This document shows positions 1-12,499 of a stretch of DNA of 64,000 nt, in pieces (position 1 is the stretch's first letter; each line of letters begins with the position of its first letter). The notes under the pieces are model-generated. The model saw only the letters and a program-made list of their open reading frames with translations, did not search any database and was not told the origin of the DNA. Made by a program: the position numbers and the translations under genes. This DNA comes from Allacma fusca. Taxonomy: Eukaryota; Arthropoda; Collembola; Symphypleona; Sminthuridae. Where the stretch lies: assembly GCA_947179485.1 (NCBI GenBank), contig OX359246.1, positions 60,429,632-60,493,631 of the forward strand, given 5' to 3'.

Positions 1-932
1 TAAATCCCATAAGAGAAATCCAATTTCGCAACTCGAACAAAATCCAAACCAATGTTCAGACATGTCACTAAACATAAGTATATGTAGAATCAGCGCTTGA
101 CGTGCTTTAGCGCGTACGTACATGTTAATATGTTTACATTATTAAAGCCAAGCGCTTTTGTAAAATTGATCGTTTTTGATTTCGTCCCACGAAAGGCTCC
201 CGCACGGGACGAGTTACAACGACCGGACCAGCGCCTAACAGTGTTGGTTCCTGGACTATGGAACGTCTTTACTCTTTCAATTTTCAAAATTTTATGAAAT
301 TTTGAAAATTCCACGAATTCACGTAAAAATCTAATGTAACCGCATAAACGAATTCCGTGATCACTAAAATCGTGGGAAATACCTTCCCCGCCATAAAATT
401 TGTTCATGAAATTTCGAAAAAAATCCTGAAATTTCATAAAAACTTTGAATTGACGTGAAAACCTGGCTTAACCACAGGAACATACTCGTTGATCACGAAG
501 GCCGTAAAAAATACCTTCACAGCCTCGAAATTTCATCAAATTATGCAAAACTCCGAATTTTTTAATTCTACCCTGGTTCGGATAATGACGCAGTACCTAA
601 GGTTAACATCAAAAATCCTTTCCAAAGTCTAACAATGTGTAAGAATACAGGCTTGTTGCATTTGTGACACTGCGGAATAATACCAATACGTGTGCAACTT
701 TTTCATACTCGGTCCGCTCTCCATGTAATCGCCCCGCGGTTACAAGATTCTGATTTTTTTTGGTTGTGTATGTGAAAACAAAAGTATTCTTGTAATGTTG
801 AGATTTGGCTGATTTCTGCTCAGATTGTGTACCCTTGAAGACGGGACTAGAGTATTTTTATGTCTGAACATGTCTGAACATTGGTTTGGATTTTGTTCGA
901 GTTGTGAAAATGGATTTCTCTTATGAGATTTA
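1..932. repeat. Inverted-repeat element, left end at the window edge
   Basis: The first ~64 bases reappear as reverse complement at about 868-932, with only a few mismatches over ~65 bp. Both arms carry the run AACTCGAACAAAATCCAAAC in the element-inward orientation. The interior (about 90-570) has imperfect repeats around AAATTTCATGAAATTTTG-like strings and no convincing coding frame. This is the shape of a foldback or long-TIR DNA element of about 0.9 kb. Its outer left boundary may lie before base 1, so no target duplication can be tested. Confidence 0.6.
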
Positions 933-1667
933 ACATGCAAAAATTCAAGCAAAGAAGGGCCTCCCCCTGTCAAACTTAAAAAAAAACAAACTTTCAAATG
1001 TCCTACTGCCCGAACCCCGAGGAGATGTCACGAAGTTTGTGGTTTGTGTGAACACTATTAGTAGTGCCTACAATTCCACCAATTTTCATTTAGTTTTGCA
1101 GTTTACATCGGAAGACTTTGCTTGTAAGGATATTGTTCATCGGAAAACAGTGCCTGCCGCGGACATGAATTAATAATAAAGGATTAAACTAAACTAAATA
1201 TACGTAGGTATACGTATTTGTATAGGCTTGGTCCAAACTTTAAATGTTGGAAGGATATTGGCTATAGGCTGAGTCATTTGGGCAACTTTGAGTTCCAAGT
1301 CCTAAGCGAAAAATAGTCGATGCTTTGCAACAATTTATGATATCCCTAGTGGGCGCTACTGTGAAGGTTCAGTACTACCGCTATGTATATAGCTCTCGGA
1401 GTTACCCGGGTATTTTGTAAACACAGCAAACATTAATCAAAAAAATCACAACAACAAAAAGAAATCAAAACCAGGAACAAATGTAGAACTTTGAGGCCAT
1501 TTGCATCATATCGGCGCTGAAGAAGCATAATGGTCTACGAACGCATGCTTTTGTACAGCACTTAGGCCATTTTGCCTCTTGAGCGACGATATGCAAAATA
1601 AAAACGCATACTATTGGTCGAGTCATTTGGTTTAAAAATTTGATTACCATCACAAATTTATTTTGAA

Positions 1668-2039
1668 TTATGTATGATTACTATGATTATTACTGTTTTC
1701 ATAACGAACGTACAGTTGCTTTTTTGATGGTTTCAGCGCCACATCGTGGCTATACATTAGCTTTGGAAATAACTCTTGGGGGTCCATGTCCCATAGAATG
1801 AGAGGAAACCAAACATTTCGAAATCCTGTGCTTGGTATTATCCAAACCAGGTGGGGAGAAATTGTGAATAAAAAGTGACTAATTGGAAAACCAGTCAATT
1901 TGAAAAATAGTTTACAAACGGCATAGCACACAGATTTACGTAAACGTATGGCTTTTCCATGGGCTCCATGATTCCACCAAATGTCAATGGTGACGACAGA
2001 AGCTAAGCAGCACAGAAATATCAAGAACGAAGCCACTAT
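1668..2039 (-). CDS. Unrecognised exon candidate with a hydrophobic start
   Basis: On the minus strand an open frame of ~124 codons follows directly after a good acceptor (pyrimidine-poor but ending AACACAG). It begins with a hydrophobic stretch (ASFLIFLCCLASVVTI) that would make a membrane helix or signal anchor, followed by a second hydrophobic region (SHFLFTISPHLVWIIP). There is no ATG at the start, so if real it is an internal or last exon of a gene whose upstream exons would lie above 2040; none was recognised there. I do not recognise the family. Chance open frame remains possible. Confidence 0.25.
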   Translation of the reverse strand: MVASFLIFLCCLASVVTIDIWWNHGAHGKAIRLRKSVCYAVCKLFFKLTGFPISHFLFTISPHLVWIIPSTGFRNVWFPLILWDMDPQELFPKLMYSHDVALKPSKKQLYVRYENSNNHSNHT

Positions 2040-2044
2040 CTGTG

Positions 2045-4000
2045 TTAAAAAACAATACCAAAATGTGAAACCTCGAAAATTATGGTATTTATGGTTTTTT
2101 AATTTCAGGAATAGCTTTTATTACCATCGTCCTCATTTCAAAGGTTTGCTAATCCTTTAGACACTTCAGAAAGGGACGTTTGAAAAAAATCCTACTCAGA
2201 AGAGAATATTCAAAAATTGTAAAACCTACATCCATATTTTATGAAGCACTGTGTGTAACTGTATGTAAGTCTCAAAACTAACAATAAGCCTGACTTACAA
2301 TAATATTAATGACACTGTTAATTTCTTATGATCTTGGTAACTTATATTGTCCACGGCTGATGAAGAATCATTCGAATCTGAAATATCCGCTCGTGATAAC
2401 AGTGCTTCAAAGAAAATTATCCACTTAATAGACTTTACCTTAAATTTAGTATCGTATTATTGTTTAAGTGGGAGTAAGCCATAAAGATTAAAATTTGGAT
2501 AATTTAAATTATAATAATTACTACAGATTAAATAACAAATTGTTATTATTCGATCATTCAAATTTATTTAAACAGGCTGAGATCATACTGAAAATACATG
2601 CGTTGATAATATTGACTATTGAGTTCATTAGTAAAAGCACCGCGTTCTTAGTTTCTTGGTGAATACATTGATATCCAGTACAGGTTTGTATTTATTTTCT
2701 TAAATAAAATAAAGATATTGGCTAAAGTTTATTTTTAGATAACAGGAATAAATACTAAATTGTAGTTTACATTGTCAATGCAAGTATATAGTTATACATA
2801 TATAATCCTCGTTGGTAAACAGCTCTTAAATTATTCATCGATGTAGCTATTATTATTCCTAAGACGTGATGACAATAATGCGAGGGGAAAATAGCATTAG
2901 AACTTACCTTACACTCAAAATGTAATTACAAAAGTAGATACGTAACTTCTAACTATACAGTTATTAATCCAATTTTTTAGGCAGATGCAATAAGCCTCAT
3001 GCATACAATTGCTACACTCACGTTGTATAAATATATATTATTATGACATATGTACATATAGTGAATTTCCTATTAAATTCTTTATAAGAGATGGCAAAAT
3101 ACTTGCCAACATACAAACTAACTACTATTACTACAGTATAAAACTACAGTATATACACAATGTTGGCACATATTTAAACCAACCAGTATAGAGGGGATGC
3201 TATCTACGAGGAAACTATACAGGAAAATCAGTGTATATAATTATTTATACAACAACGAGCTACATATAAAGGAAATGGACTGCTAGAAAACAAACCATGG
3301 GAAAAACGCGTTGCGTGCAGACCAAATCCATCTTTAAAATTTCTGAACAAAGATTTATGCAATTATGTACATAACTTTCTATTAAAAAAACGCCAATTAA
3401 ATATACCATCCCGATAGAAACAGCTCCATGTAGAAGAAAGTGTGGTAAAAATCTTACTCATTGTCAGAGTGTCCCATGTTCTCCAGAATTTCCTAAAGAT
3501 CTGAACTTACGTCAAAAAAATTACATGAAATCTTAAAATGACATAGAAATAGTATGAATAGCTCTAACGGTTCTAATAATTCTTGATAGGGATGATTATG
3601 TAATTAATTATTTCGTCAGTCATGAGGATGTGGTCTCGGGCCTCTCAAGGAAGAGAATCCTTCCTGTTAAAATAAAGATTTACCATTAAAGGCCTGTTGA
3701 TGCAATGTCACCCAAGTATTAAGCCGGAAGAGTGGAAAATAAACAGCGGATGTCTTGCTGTAAAAACCCGGAATTTAATTTCCTAAATTTAGTCAATTAG
3801 CTCATTAATCTTAGTCAAGTCCACAAGTTTGAGCTTCTTTAATACGAACCATTTATTCATTTCTGGCAGCAATCCCGCTAAATTGTTTCAGTTGAAACTC
3901 AAGAAGTTTGTAAAACAAATAATTTATATTATTAAATTTAAAAAAAAAAATAACTTCTACAAGTTCAAATTAATTTTGAATCTAATACTTAAAGAAAAAC
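2045..4000. other. Intergenic AT-rich stretch, no gene seen
   Basis: Very AT-rich sequence with short microsatellite-like TACATA runs and no open frame with recognisable protein features. The last part (about 3760-4020) is the probable 5' leader and leader intron of the Diedel-like gene. Confidence 0.4.
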
Positions 4001-4030
4001 TGTACATTCATATATTTCAGGTGTGGAGAC

Positions 4031-4327
4031 ATGAAGTTATTTCTTACGTCAGCAATGCTGTTGATAATTGCCTTCCAAGCAAAGTCAGAGTGCTGTCATG
4101 GGATCGGCTTGAATCTTTTTACAAGAGGTTATTGCGGAGATGGATCCGTCCCGACACCTTGCTGTGGCCATGGTCCGTGTAACATGTTTTGCTGTGCTTG
4201 TAGTAAAGGGTGCCGGAAGGGGATTTATTTTGACTCATTACAGGACAATCGTCACACATCCCCAAGGTTAATTTCCGCTCTCAGTGAAGATTCGTCTTCA
4301 GAATATGCAACGCCATCTGTTTTGTAA
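4031..4327 (+). CDS. Diedel-like secreted cysteine-rich protein (98 aa)
   Basis: The predicted protein starts with a classic signal peptide (residues 1-19, MKLFLTSAMLLIIAFQAKS). The mature part opens with ECC and has ten cysteines at 21, 22, 35, 44, 45, 50, 54, 55, 57 and 61. The core reads YCGDGS, then CCGHGPCNMFCCACSKGC, closely matching the CGQGSCNIFGCNCDGGC core of insect Diedel. Diedel is known as a secreted immune-modulating cytokine in flies, also carried by some insect viruses. The tail after residue 65 is Ser-rich and lacks cysteines. Coding is in one exon; an acceptor (TATTTCAG, ending 4020) ten bases before the ATG points to a leader intron. The ATG at 4031 is chosen because the signal peptide begins there. 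Likely poly(A) signal AATAAA at 4687. The function here is inferred from the cysteine pattern only. Confidence 0.62.
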   Translation: MKLFLTSAMLLIIAFQAKSECCHGIGLNLFTRGYCGDGSVPTPCCGHGPCNMFCCACSKGCRKGIYFDSLQDNRHTSPRLISALSEDSSSEYATPSVL

Positions 4328-5298
4328 ATTATAGTCTAACAAATGTATTCGAAGCCCCTTTTCCAAAATTCCTACTTTTTTGCTGTGAAAAACAAATTGC
4401 CCAGCAAATTGTATCATACAGTTGAAAAAAATAAGAAGAATTATCGCTATTACAACCAGTCGACCCAATTTTGTTTGTATGTGAAGGGTGTGAAATTCGT
4501 AATGAGAATCAATTGGTTATATGAATGTGTCAAATTATATGATCAAAGAATACGCACGTGTGAATATGAATTGCAAATGTATGTTAAAAATATAGCAAAG
4601 AAATTACTAAGGCATTTTTATTGAAATAAGCCCATAAATGCGTCACTAATTGAATCTTAATAGAAAAATATTTAAGAGAGAGTAGTAATAAAAAATAATT
4701 ATCATAATTTATCATTTCACCACTGACGAACTTCAAGTCTAATATTAAATTTCGACAAAATACTGCTAGCGAAAGAACCTTGGCTTAGGGCTTTGGAGTA
4801 AAGCAAATTGCTAAATTGCATGAAGTAGTTGGGGCTTGAGGCTTAATTAGTTATTCGCTAAGGCTCGAAAATTTCCTCGATGAATAATAATTGAACGGGA
4901 TTAATTATTTTCCCCAATTACATATGTACAAGTGGGTGCTGTTTTGTGACATTATATCAATTACCTGTAGTTTCAAGCCTCATCGGTATTGGGTCATCTT
5001 TTGGTTACCGAAAGTTTTTACCACACCTCGCATTATGACACGAGGTTTGTTCTCAAGACACAAAATATTACAAATAAGCCTGCTTGAATTACTTTATATT
5101 ACATCCTTAATTTTAGTTGCTTGCTGTATGCCTGAAAATAATTGATTGTGCAACAATGGTCTGCATTTGAGGAGTATCATAAGTCTATATCTTCGAGGAT
5201 TCATCATTCATTTGGTTCCAGGAATAAGCTCATGACGCTTAACACTTTTCATACTTTCGAATCTTACGTCAGTGTTGTGTGTGCATAGTGCTGACAAT

Positions 5299-7918
5299 AT
5301 GTTAACGAAAGCGACGCTGAAAGGATTGGATTTTTATTACAAGAATGCGAAAATTTTCCATTCCATTCCATTCAAGTGGGACTCAAAAAATCAGAAATTG
5401 CATTCCATCAGAAATAAATGTGCTTTTTCAATTTACCTTCTCAACATGTTCTTCTTTGTCATTAATGGTGTGAACACAAACATTTGTTTCATTCAGGGAT
5501 TTTATACAGATGATTACGCACGAATTGCCATTGATTTCTTGTTTGCCATGGGCTACATAAGTTTAATCACTTTGGCCGTCGGTGCCTTCAGAAAGAGGAG
5601 GGAGTTTGCGGAGTTTGTGACTCAGCTAATGGAATTCAATGTAATTATGACGGGTAAGCCCAATAAAATTTGATCTTTAAAATTGCCCTTTCCCAAAACC
5701 TTTTTGATGAAAAATTGTTAAAAATTCGAAATTCAAATTAAATGACAGCTATCGTAAAAACAACTAGACCGATTTCGTTGAAAATTACCGTGTCACTTAC
5801 CTAGACATTGATATACATATTAACACCGAGACAGATATCCTAATTGTGTGTGATAGGTCTGGTAGTTTTTGAGAAAAATATTTTAGACATTTGGAAATTC
5901 CTATTAAACAACTGTATGGCAATGAATGGCAATACTACGCACTCGGGTAGAGCTTCTACCGGGGACACGGGACATGAAAGGGGTTATACCTGGGACAAAA
6001 ATAATGTCCCCACACATAATTAGGAAGGTCATGGGACAGGCAAATCATCCCCATACAAAATTAGGAAGATCATGGGACAGGCAAATCATCCCCATACACA
6101 ATTAGGAAGGTTCGGACACAGGCAAATCATCCCCATACACAATTAGGAAGGTTCGAACACAGACAAATCATCCCCATACACAATTAGGAAGGTTCGAACA
6201 CAGGCAAATCATCCCCATACACAATTAGGAAGGTACTCGCAAAGGCAAATCATCCCCATACACAATTAGGAAGGTACTCGCAAAGGCAAATCATCCCCAT
6301 ACACAATTAGGAAGGTACTGGAACAGACAAAATCCTCCCCACACAAAATCGGAAGGGGAACAATAACAATTTTATCCACATTAAATGGGGACATTGCGGA
6401 CACAGTAAAATTGTACACCCGTAAAATCGGGACAGGAAGCGGACAATAGAACTTTCCACCCATAAAATCCGGAAAGATCAGGGACAATCGAATTTTCCAC
6501 CCATAAAATCGTGACAGAACAGGGACAATCGAATTTTCCAACCATAAAATCGGGACTGGACGTGGACAATAGAATTTTTCACTCATAAAATCCGGAAAGG
6601 TCAAGGACAATAGAATTTTCTAACCATAAAATCGGGGCAGGACAGGGACAACACAATTTTCCATACATAAAATCGGGACGGGGATAGCAGCATTATCCCC
6701 TTAGATAATCCGGAAAGGTATAATAAAATTGCTTTGTAGAAATTGATTGCCATTGGTCAGAAGATAATATGTTGCTGATATAAATGTTTTTGTATAAGTC
6801 GTCCATTTTGGTATAATGAAACCGTTTGTACATCAAATTGCTTTCAATTAAAAACAAATATGTAGATGCATATCACTTATATCCTGAGTACCGCCCATAT
6901 GTAATTACATAATTCACTTCTCACGAGCAACAACTTACGAAATACTTGTAAAATACAATAATTATTATCATCCTAGAATTATTTAGGTTTGGACGGATTT
7001 CCAGATAATAAGAATTATTTCGCAACCTTTATGGTTAAGTAATTCGAACAGATGATTTATTTTTATCTGGAATAGATAATTACTTATGCATAAAAATCAG
7101 GTGACAAAGTACAGTTTTCGTTTTCAATTTCAGCCAAAATATTCAAGAGGCCGTACCCAGTCAAAAAGGACGGTTGCGCAGAGCTCATTTGGTTATTTGC
7201 CAGCTCCCCCTATTCTGTTCCAGCCTGTGTGGCTGTACTGTTCATGGTGAATCCGAATCATCCCCGTTACATTTACCATCATTTGCCGGAGGAATGGAAG
7301 ATTTTCCCTGTTACCATCCTTTGGTTATTTTATGAGTGCTATTGCTACGTCTCCATCGTCCTAGTTTTCAACTTCTTTGCAAACACCATCATTACCTCCA
7401 CCATTTCCATTAACTTCTGGCAGAAGATTCTTTTGGAACTGGACCAGCGCCCTTCCAAGTTACAGTACGATCGGGAACTGGCACTCAAATATAAGGAACA
7501 GCTATGGGGCGGTGTGCGAATGCTTGACCTCATGTCTAATTTGTCCTTGGAAACCTGGGGCTGGCCAACGATGGTTAGCTTGGTAATTGTTTTCCAGGCG
7601 TACAACATTTACGCAACGATCAAGCTCCATGGGATCATCTCCCCCTACATTTATGGAATGTATCCAATAATGTCAACCTCGGGATTTATCATGATTGTGA
7701 CAATGTTCCCATTGGTAGGGACCATTAATTATTTATCCACCGAGTACATTAGTAGTTGCAGGAAGCGGGTCACGAGCGGGTACGACAAAAGGAAGTGTAG
7801 GGCAATGAGACAGCTGGGGGCCAGGGTTGGGTCCGTTTACATGATTAAGAGAACCACGTGGCTCACCATGGTTTTGATAGTTTCCAATTTAACCATCAAT
7901 GCAGTGCTATTGCATTAA
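5299..7918 (+). CDS. Gustatory-receptor-like seven-helix chemoreceptor (379 aa)
   Basis: Two exons: 5299-5653 and 7134-7918, joined by a phase-1 GT-AG intron (ACGG|GTAAGC to TTTCAG|CC). Together they give 379 codons with no stop, the usual length of insect gustatory and odorant receptors. The protein is basic and hydrophobic with about seven membrane segments: around SIYLLNMFFFVINGV, the IAIDFLFAMGYISLITLAV region, the PACVAVLFMV region, VTILWLFYECYCYVSIVLVF, TMVSLVIVFQAYNIYATI, SGFIMIVTMFPLVGTINYL, and TWLTMVLIVSNLTINAVLL at the C-terminus. The short ARVGSVYMIK stretch before the last helix fits the conserved intracellular region of the family. The ATG at 5299 aligns with MLTK of the paralogous pseudogene on the minus strand at 34302-35921. 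The ligand is unknown. Confidence 0.62.
5995..6720. repeat. 41-bp minisatellite in the chemoreceptor intron
   Basis: A tandem array with a strict 41-bp period, for example unit starts at 6081, 6122, 6163 and 6204. It has two related sub-arrays: units containing CAAATCATCCCCATACACAA (about 5995-6320) and units containing AAAATCGGGACAGG (about 6410-6690). The second shows the same spacing (6422 to 6463). About 17 units in all. Because 41 is not a multiple of 3, open frames seen here cycle through three readings and are not genes. Confidence 0.88.
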
Positions 7919-7929
7919 CCTTTTGCCTT

Positions 7930-10900
7930 AATTAAGGGAATCCCAAATTTTTTACCACACCCAAATCGTCCCCACCCCTCCCATAAGTTTAATTTCGATG
8001 TATCTAATTTTTTTAGCATCCCCTATTATGGCCTATTATTGCAAAAACTGGCTTCGGTAATTTCAGATAATATTTGCTAAAATTAACGGGGCTCTGTAAG
8101 GAAAATTGGTAATTACCTTAAATATAGCAATATAAAGTTATTACTGAATCATTTTTTTAAGTTAGCGCGTGGTAATTAAACGATATGGATTTTATTGATT
8201 ACAGAATGTACAATATATTCTCAAGTTATTTTCAGGGAAATGCAACCTTACACCATATAACCTCTCACAGAATTCCCAACCAAAAATCAAATGTTTTAAA
8301 AGATCAAAATCCTTCTAGTCAGCATGTTAAATTTATAGAGAATGTTTTTCAAAGTGTATGGGCATCTGTATGAAAGGGAATGTAAGGTGTAAATTTATGA
8401 AATCATAATTAAAACAATACTCGTAATTATTTGCAAAGCGATTAAATAAAAATAAATAAGACCAAAATAAAGGGAACATTTTGATCCAATTATTTCTTAT
8501 GCTTCCTGCTCTTACGAGACGTCTTACATATACACAGAGCGTTCCATTAGGATTTATGTGACTGTGCTTATACAGAGCACTGTCGTTTCTAAATAAGTTC
8601 CAATTAATTTGAATTACGTCAGTAGAATCCTAATCTCAGGGGATTATCATCTTATAAGTTTTTTTTAGGTATAGATGGGAGCTCGCACTATCATTGACCT
8701 TGCTCAACCCATTAAAAACTACCTTTGAACTTGTTTGTATAGAACTAGGCAATTTTAGAAATTATCCACTTGCAGGTATCGAATCAACACAGCATTGTAT
8801 TTGCGTCACAATAATAATAATTAACCTCAACTGTAAATAAGTATTTCTCAATGCATACTTGTCAGATCATTTTGAGTTAAAGTCTGATTCAAGTAATTAC
8901 CTGATTTGTACTAATTAAACCTGAGACCAGTCGATATGGCTGTTATTTTTAGGGGAAGTAACTTCCGGATTTTTTTAATTGATGTGAACTAAAGGGGAAA
9001 GTACTAGTTAATTAAATTCAGTGTGATTCTTATATTTGCTGGACAGGGTGGTGATATGCTTGGGAAAATCATTCGGATTCAAAGGAATGTAATAATTAAA
9101 AGTTGTGTGTAGGTACATATGTGTCTCATTACTCTGCGGATTTCACATGGTCATTACTCAGTCCGGTTTGACTCTCCGGAGCATTGACATACGTAAAAAT
9201 AAATACATATTTGGAGGAGGATGACAAGCCGTGTAAATTGGGGTGTTGTTACATGCAATAATTACTACTAATTTCCTCCTATCCTTAGATAGATATTGTT
9301 TTCGTAACTTTAAAACTAGGGCTAGGTAACTTTGTATACTTGGCTTAATCAAATTGTTAAGTGCAGTGTGCGTCATTCTACCTTTTATTCCAAATTAAGG
9401 CAAATTGAGGAAATGGAAGGATTTGTGCAATCTTTGCGCAATTGGAAAAACCAAACTTAGAATAATTCTTTTGAGGAGGGAGAAGATGGGAATTTTGAAT
9501 ATTCTATTTGCCCCTTTGAGAAATTGTATGCACATCAATGGACTTTTGCTGATTAATGTGTGGGATATATTACTGAAACTGGAACTGCAGTGTACAAATG
9601 TAAACATGGATGTACATACATATGTAGTACTCTGTGAAATTATTAGATACACACGTAATTGATATATAATTTTATTATTCAAGGACAACACAGTTCAAGA
9701 GGTGCTTTTTTATTTATTTTTCAAAGGCACTTTTGTATTAACAAAATAGGCGGATCAAGTTCGGGATCAATTGATGACATAACTTATTTTACATTAATAC
9801 TAATGGGCTTGTATATGTATATATGTATATATATATATCCTGACATTATGAGCAACCAATGAGCAATAGTGTTCGCAGGTTTCAATGTGCGGGGAATGTA
9901 GATGGAAATCTAATCTAATGTTTTGTAACTGTAGTTATTAAAAATATGCAAAAACAATAAAATTACAGAATAAGTAGATACTAAAAACCGAATAATCCAG
10001 AAAATTCTGGAATCAGGTCTCCTACAAATTGAATATTTGCTAGTATAATCCCTTGTATTGGATAAGGAGGAGGTATAACTTATAAGGCCCCCTCCATTGC
10101 ACAACTAGACAACGAATTGTTGTACAACCTGAAATACGAGTCTTATTTAGAAGCTGGACCTCACAAGTTGACAGTCCACTGCACACTGGATTGAGCACTG
10201 ACAACACGTGGGAATATTTCTTCCAACCCTGGGAAGCCGAATGAGCAAGTTTTTGCTCCAACTGGAATTACCTATGTATAATTACATATGTGTATGAACA
10301 GAGTAACCATAATAATTGGTACCCCCTAGACCATATAAGGGAATTTGAAAATATAATATTCAACTCCCACTATTTGTAGTGAATTCTTCTTCAGATATTT
10401 TAAAATTTACTTAATTGCCCTGGATCAATATTTGATGTCACAGGGTTCGGAAGCGTCAAGCAAATTTGTTTTTTTTTCTGAATGTCAATTTCTACACTTT
10501 GAATTTTCACAAGCAAATATTTTCATTTTCGTTTTATGCAATTTCATGTGCTGTAAATGTTTCATTATTACCACACGGTTTTATGTCCTGAGACCAGAAT
10601 TTTTTGTTCTAGGAGGTTCATACAGACTTAATTAATCATTATGAAATATGCTACTAAAAACCGCTCCAAATTGTTTACATGAAGGCCAAAGTCTATCATG
10701 CAAAATTAACATGATGAGACCTTCATGTCCACAATTCTCAACACGTACGTAGATGCCCTTCAAGCTGCTCCCTGCAAATCCCGTAAGACTTCTTACGAAA
10801 AAGTCTCAAAACATTATTTGAGCATAATTTTGTATGACAATCAAAAAATGCATAAATTAACATTCTGAAAAAAATCCGACTTTACTTGACTTTTCTTAAC

Positions 10901-11120
10901 CTTGTGACCTCAAATTTCAGATGCAGGTCAATGAAGTAAATTTTATAAATTCTGGAATAAAATTTGCTCCAAAAACATGATGAATCAAATAATTATTTTA
11001 TGAGTCATTCCCTTTGGTGGTTTAGGGGGGTGACAATGTTTATGTTCACCCATGTACATATTTGAAAGGAGACTTTTAACAACAGTTAAAACTGCATAAT
11101 TGTACGCTCATGTACATACA
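7930..11120. other. Intergenic stretch, no gene supported
   Basis: AT-rich sequence with no frame showing domain, signal peptide or plausible splice structure. At about 10330-10400 there is a CATATAAGG-type TATA region resembling 36173-36240 and, weakly, 14420-14470; these look like decayed copies of one gene 5' end. Confidence 0.4.
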
Positions 11121-11130
11121 TAATTACATA

Positions 11131-11138
11131 TATAAAAT
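11131..11138 (+). promoter_or_regulatory. TATA box of the intact elongase gene
   Basis: TATAAAAT lies ~190 bp before the start codon of the intact elongase, in the position expected for a core promoter with transcription starting near 11160. The intervening leader has no obvious intron. Confidence 0.45.
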
Positions 11139-11323
11139 GCAGTAGAACTCGTCTAGGTTTTTACACTCATACAATCCAGGACTGGACTGCTGTTTGATTG
11201 AGAGGTTCCGATTTCTAGTGATGGAAGGCCTATCTCAGCACATTAACAAACAAGAACTCTTCCAACAAACACGCGCAATTTCCACCTGCATTTATTCCTC
11301 TTCAGTTTAATAAACAGTTCAAA

Positions 11324-12387
11324 ATGTCCAAAATTTTCCAAAGTCCGAGCTTATTTTCCTTTGAGAAGAATTTTGACCAAAAAAGTGCCCAATCATGGAT
11401 GCAAGAAAATTGGACCGTCACATTTTACCTCTCAGGGATATATTTCCTCACAATATTTTTGATAAAGTTCCTCATGCAATCCAAAACAAAATTTGACTTG
11501 ACAGGATTGTTATTTCTCTGGAATTTACTCCTCGCAGGATTTTCCATCGTAGGAACAATTCGGGTCTTGCCCGAACTCCTGGATCTTCTCTCTCAACCGG
11601 ATGGACTCAAACTCTCAGTGTGCTATCCATTGTAATCACAATTTTTATTTATTTGCATCCCTTTACCTTGAATGTATAGTGAGTGTCTATAGATAAATAA
11701 CATGTGTGTGCATTTTTTGGACTCTGCTTAATATTTTTGCAACCCACCTTGACTCACTACAGGAATGAGCATAGCAATGCTTGGGAATTTTGGTTCTATG
11801 CTTTTATCACCTCAAAAGTGCTGGAGCTGGGAGATACGATATTTGTAGTTTTACGGAAAAATCCCTTGATGTTTTTACATTACTACCATCACATGACGGT
11901 CCTTATATATTGTTGGTATACTTACTCCCAATATGCCTCTCACAATCGGTGGTTCACTGCCATGAATTTTCTCATCCACTCCATCATGTACTCTTACTAT
12001 GCTCTCAAAGCCATGGGAGTCAGAGTTTCCAAGCCGGTTGCTGCTTCTATAACAAGTTTGCAGGTAAATTTTGTTTCTGTGTAGCTTTTGTCGTGTTAAG
12101 GAAATAATATTTTAAATTTGGATTTCCTGGGACAATTGAATTACCTGGGGAAGAGACATAACTGACAAAAAAATGTTCACGAATTTCAGATCGTGCAAAT
12201 GATTGTCGGAATGTTTGTGAATATTTATGCAATGCGGTCAAAGCTGGCTGGGGAAGATTGTGACGTCCCACTGGAGAACACAATTTGGTCTTTAGTCATG
12301 TACACTTCTTACTTTGCCCTCTTTGCCCAGTTCTTTGCCAAGGCTTACCTTAAAAAGGGAACGAAGCGAGCTGCCAAAATTAAATAA
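11324..12387 (+). CDS. ELOVL6-like very-long-chain fatty acid elongase (268 aa)
   Basis: Three exons: 11324-11631, 11763-12063 and 12190-12387, with a phase-2 then a phase-0 GT-AG intron, giving 268 codons (human ELOVL6 has 265). The enzyme class condenses malonyl-CoA with a fatty acyl-CoA in the ER membrane, the first step of chain elongation. Residues WMQENWTVTF near 26-35 and SVC near 98-100 match the ELOVL3/6 subgroup. The catalytic region is complete: KVLELGDT at 121-128, the histidine box HYYHH at 142-146, and NFLIHSIMYSYY at 171-182. The C-terminus is lysine-rich (KRAAKIK), as in ER-resident elongases. AATAAA at 12469 and 12493 are likely poly(A) signals. Paralogous pieces lie elsewhere in the window (16.7, 22.7, 23.4, 26.5, 45.9 and 56.3-61.9 kb). 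All family residues are present, so it looks functional. Confidence 0.93.
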
Positions 12388-12468
12388 TTTTTTATATTAA
12401 TTACACGTAAATTATATTCTTGAAAAAAGTTCAAAATTTCTATATTATTCTATTAAAACTGAAATGAC

Positions 12469-12474
12469 AATAAA
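12469..12474 (+). terminator. Poly(A) signal of the intact elongase
   Basis: AATAAA 82 bp after the stop codon, with a second copy at 12493. Confidence 0.5.
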
Positions 12475-12499
12475 TTGGAGTAATTTTTCAGGAATAAAA

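Noticed and set aside
90-437. A 115-codon minus-strand frame near the left edge
   Set aside because: It lies wholly in the repeat-rich interior of the inverted-repeat element and has no protein-like features.
6266-6610. Open frames of 62-114 codons with repeated FYGWK and PDFM strings
   Set aside because: They are readings of the 41-bp minisatellite and follow its period, not genes.
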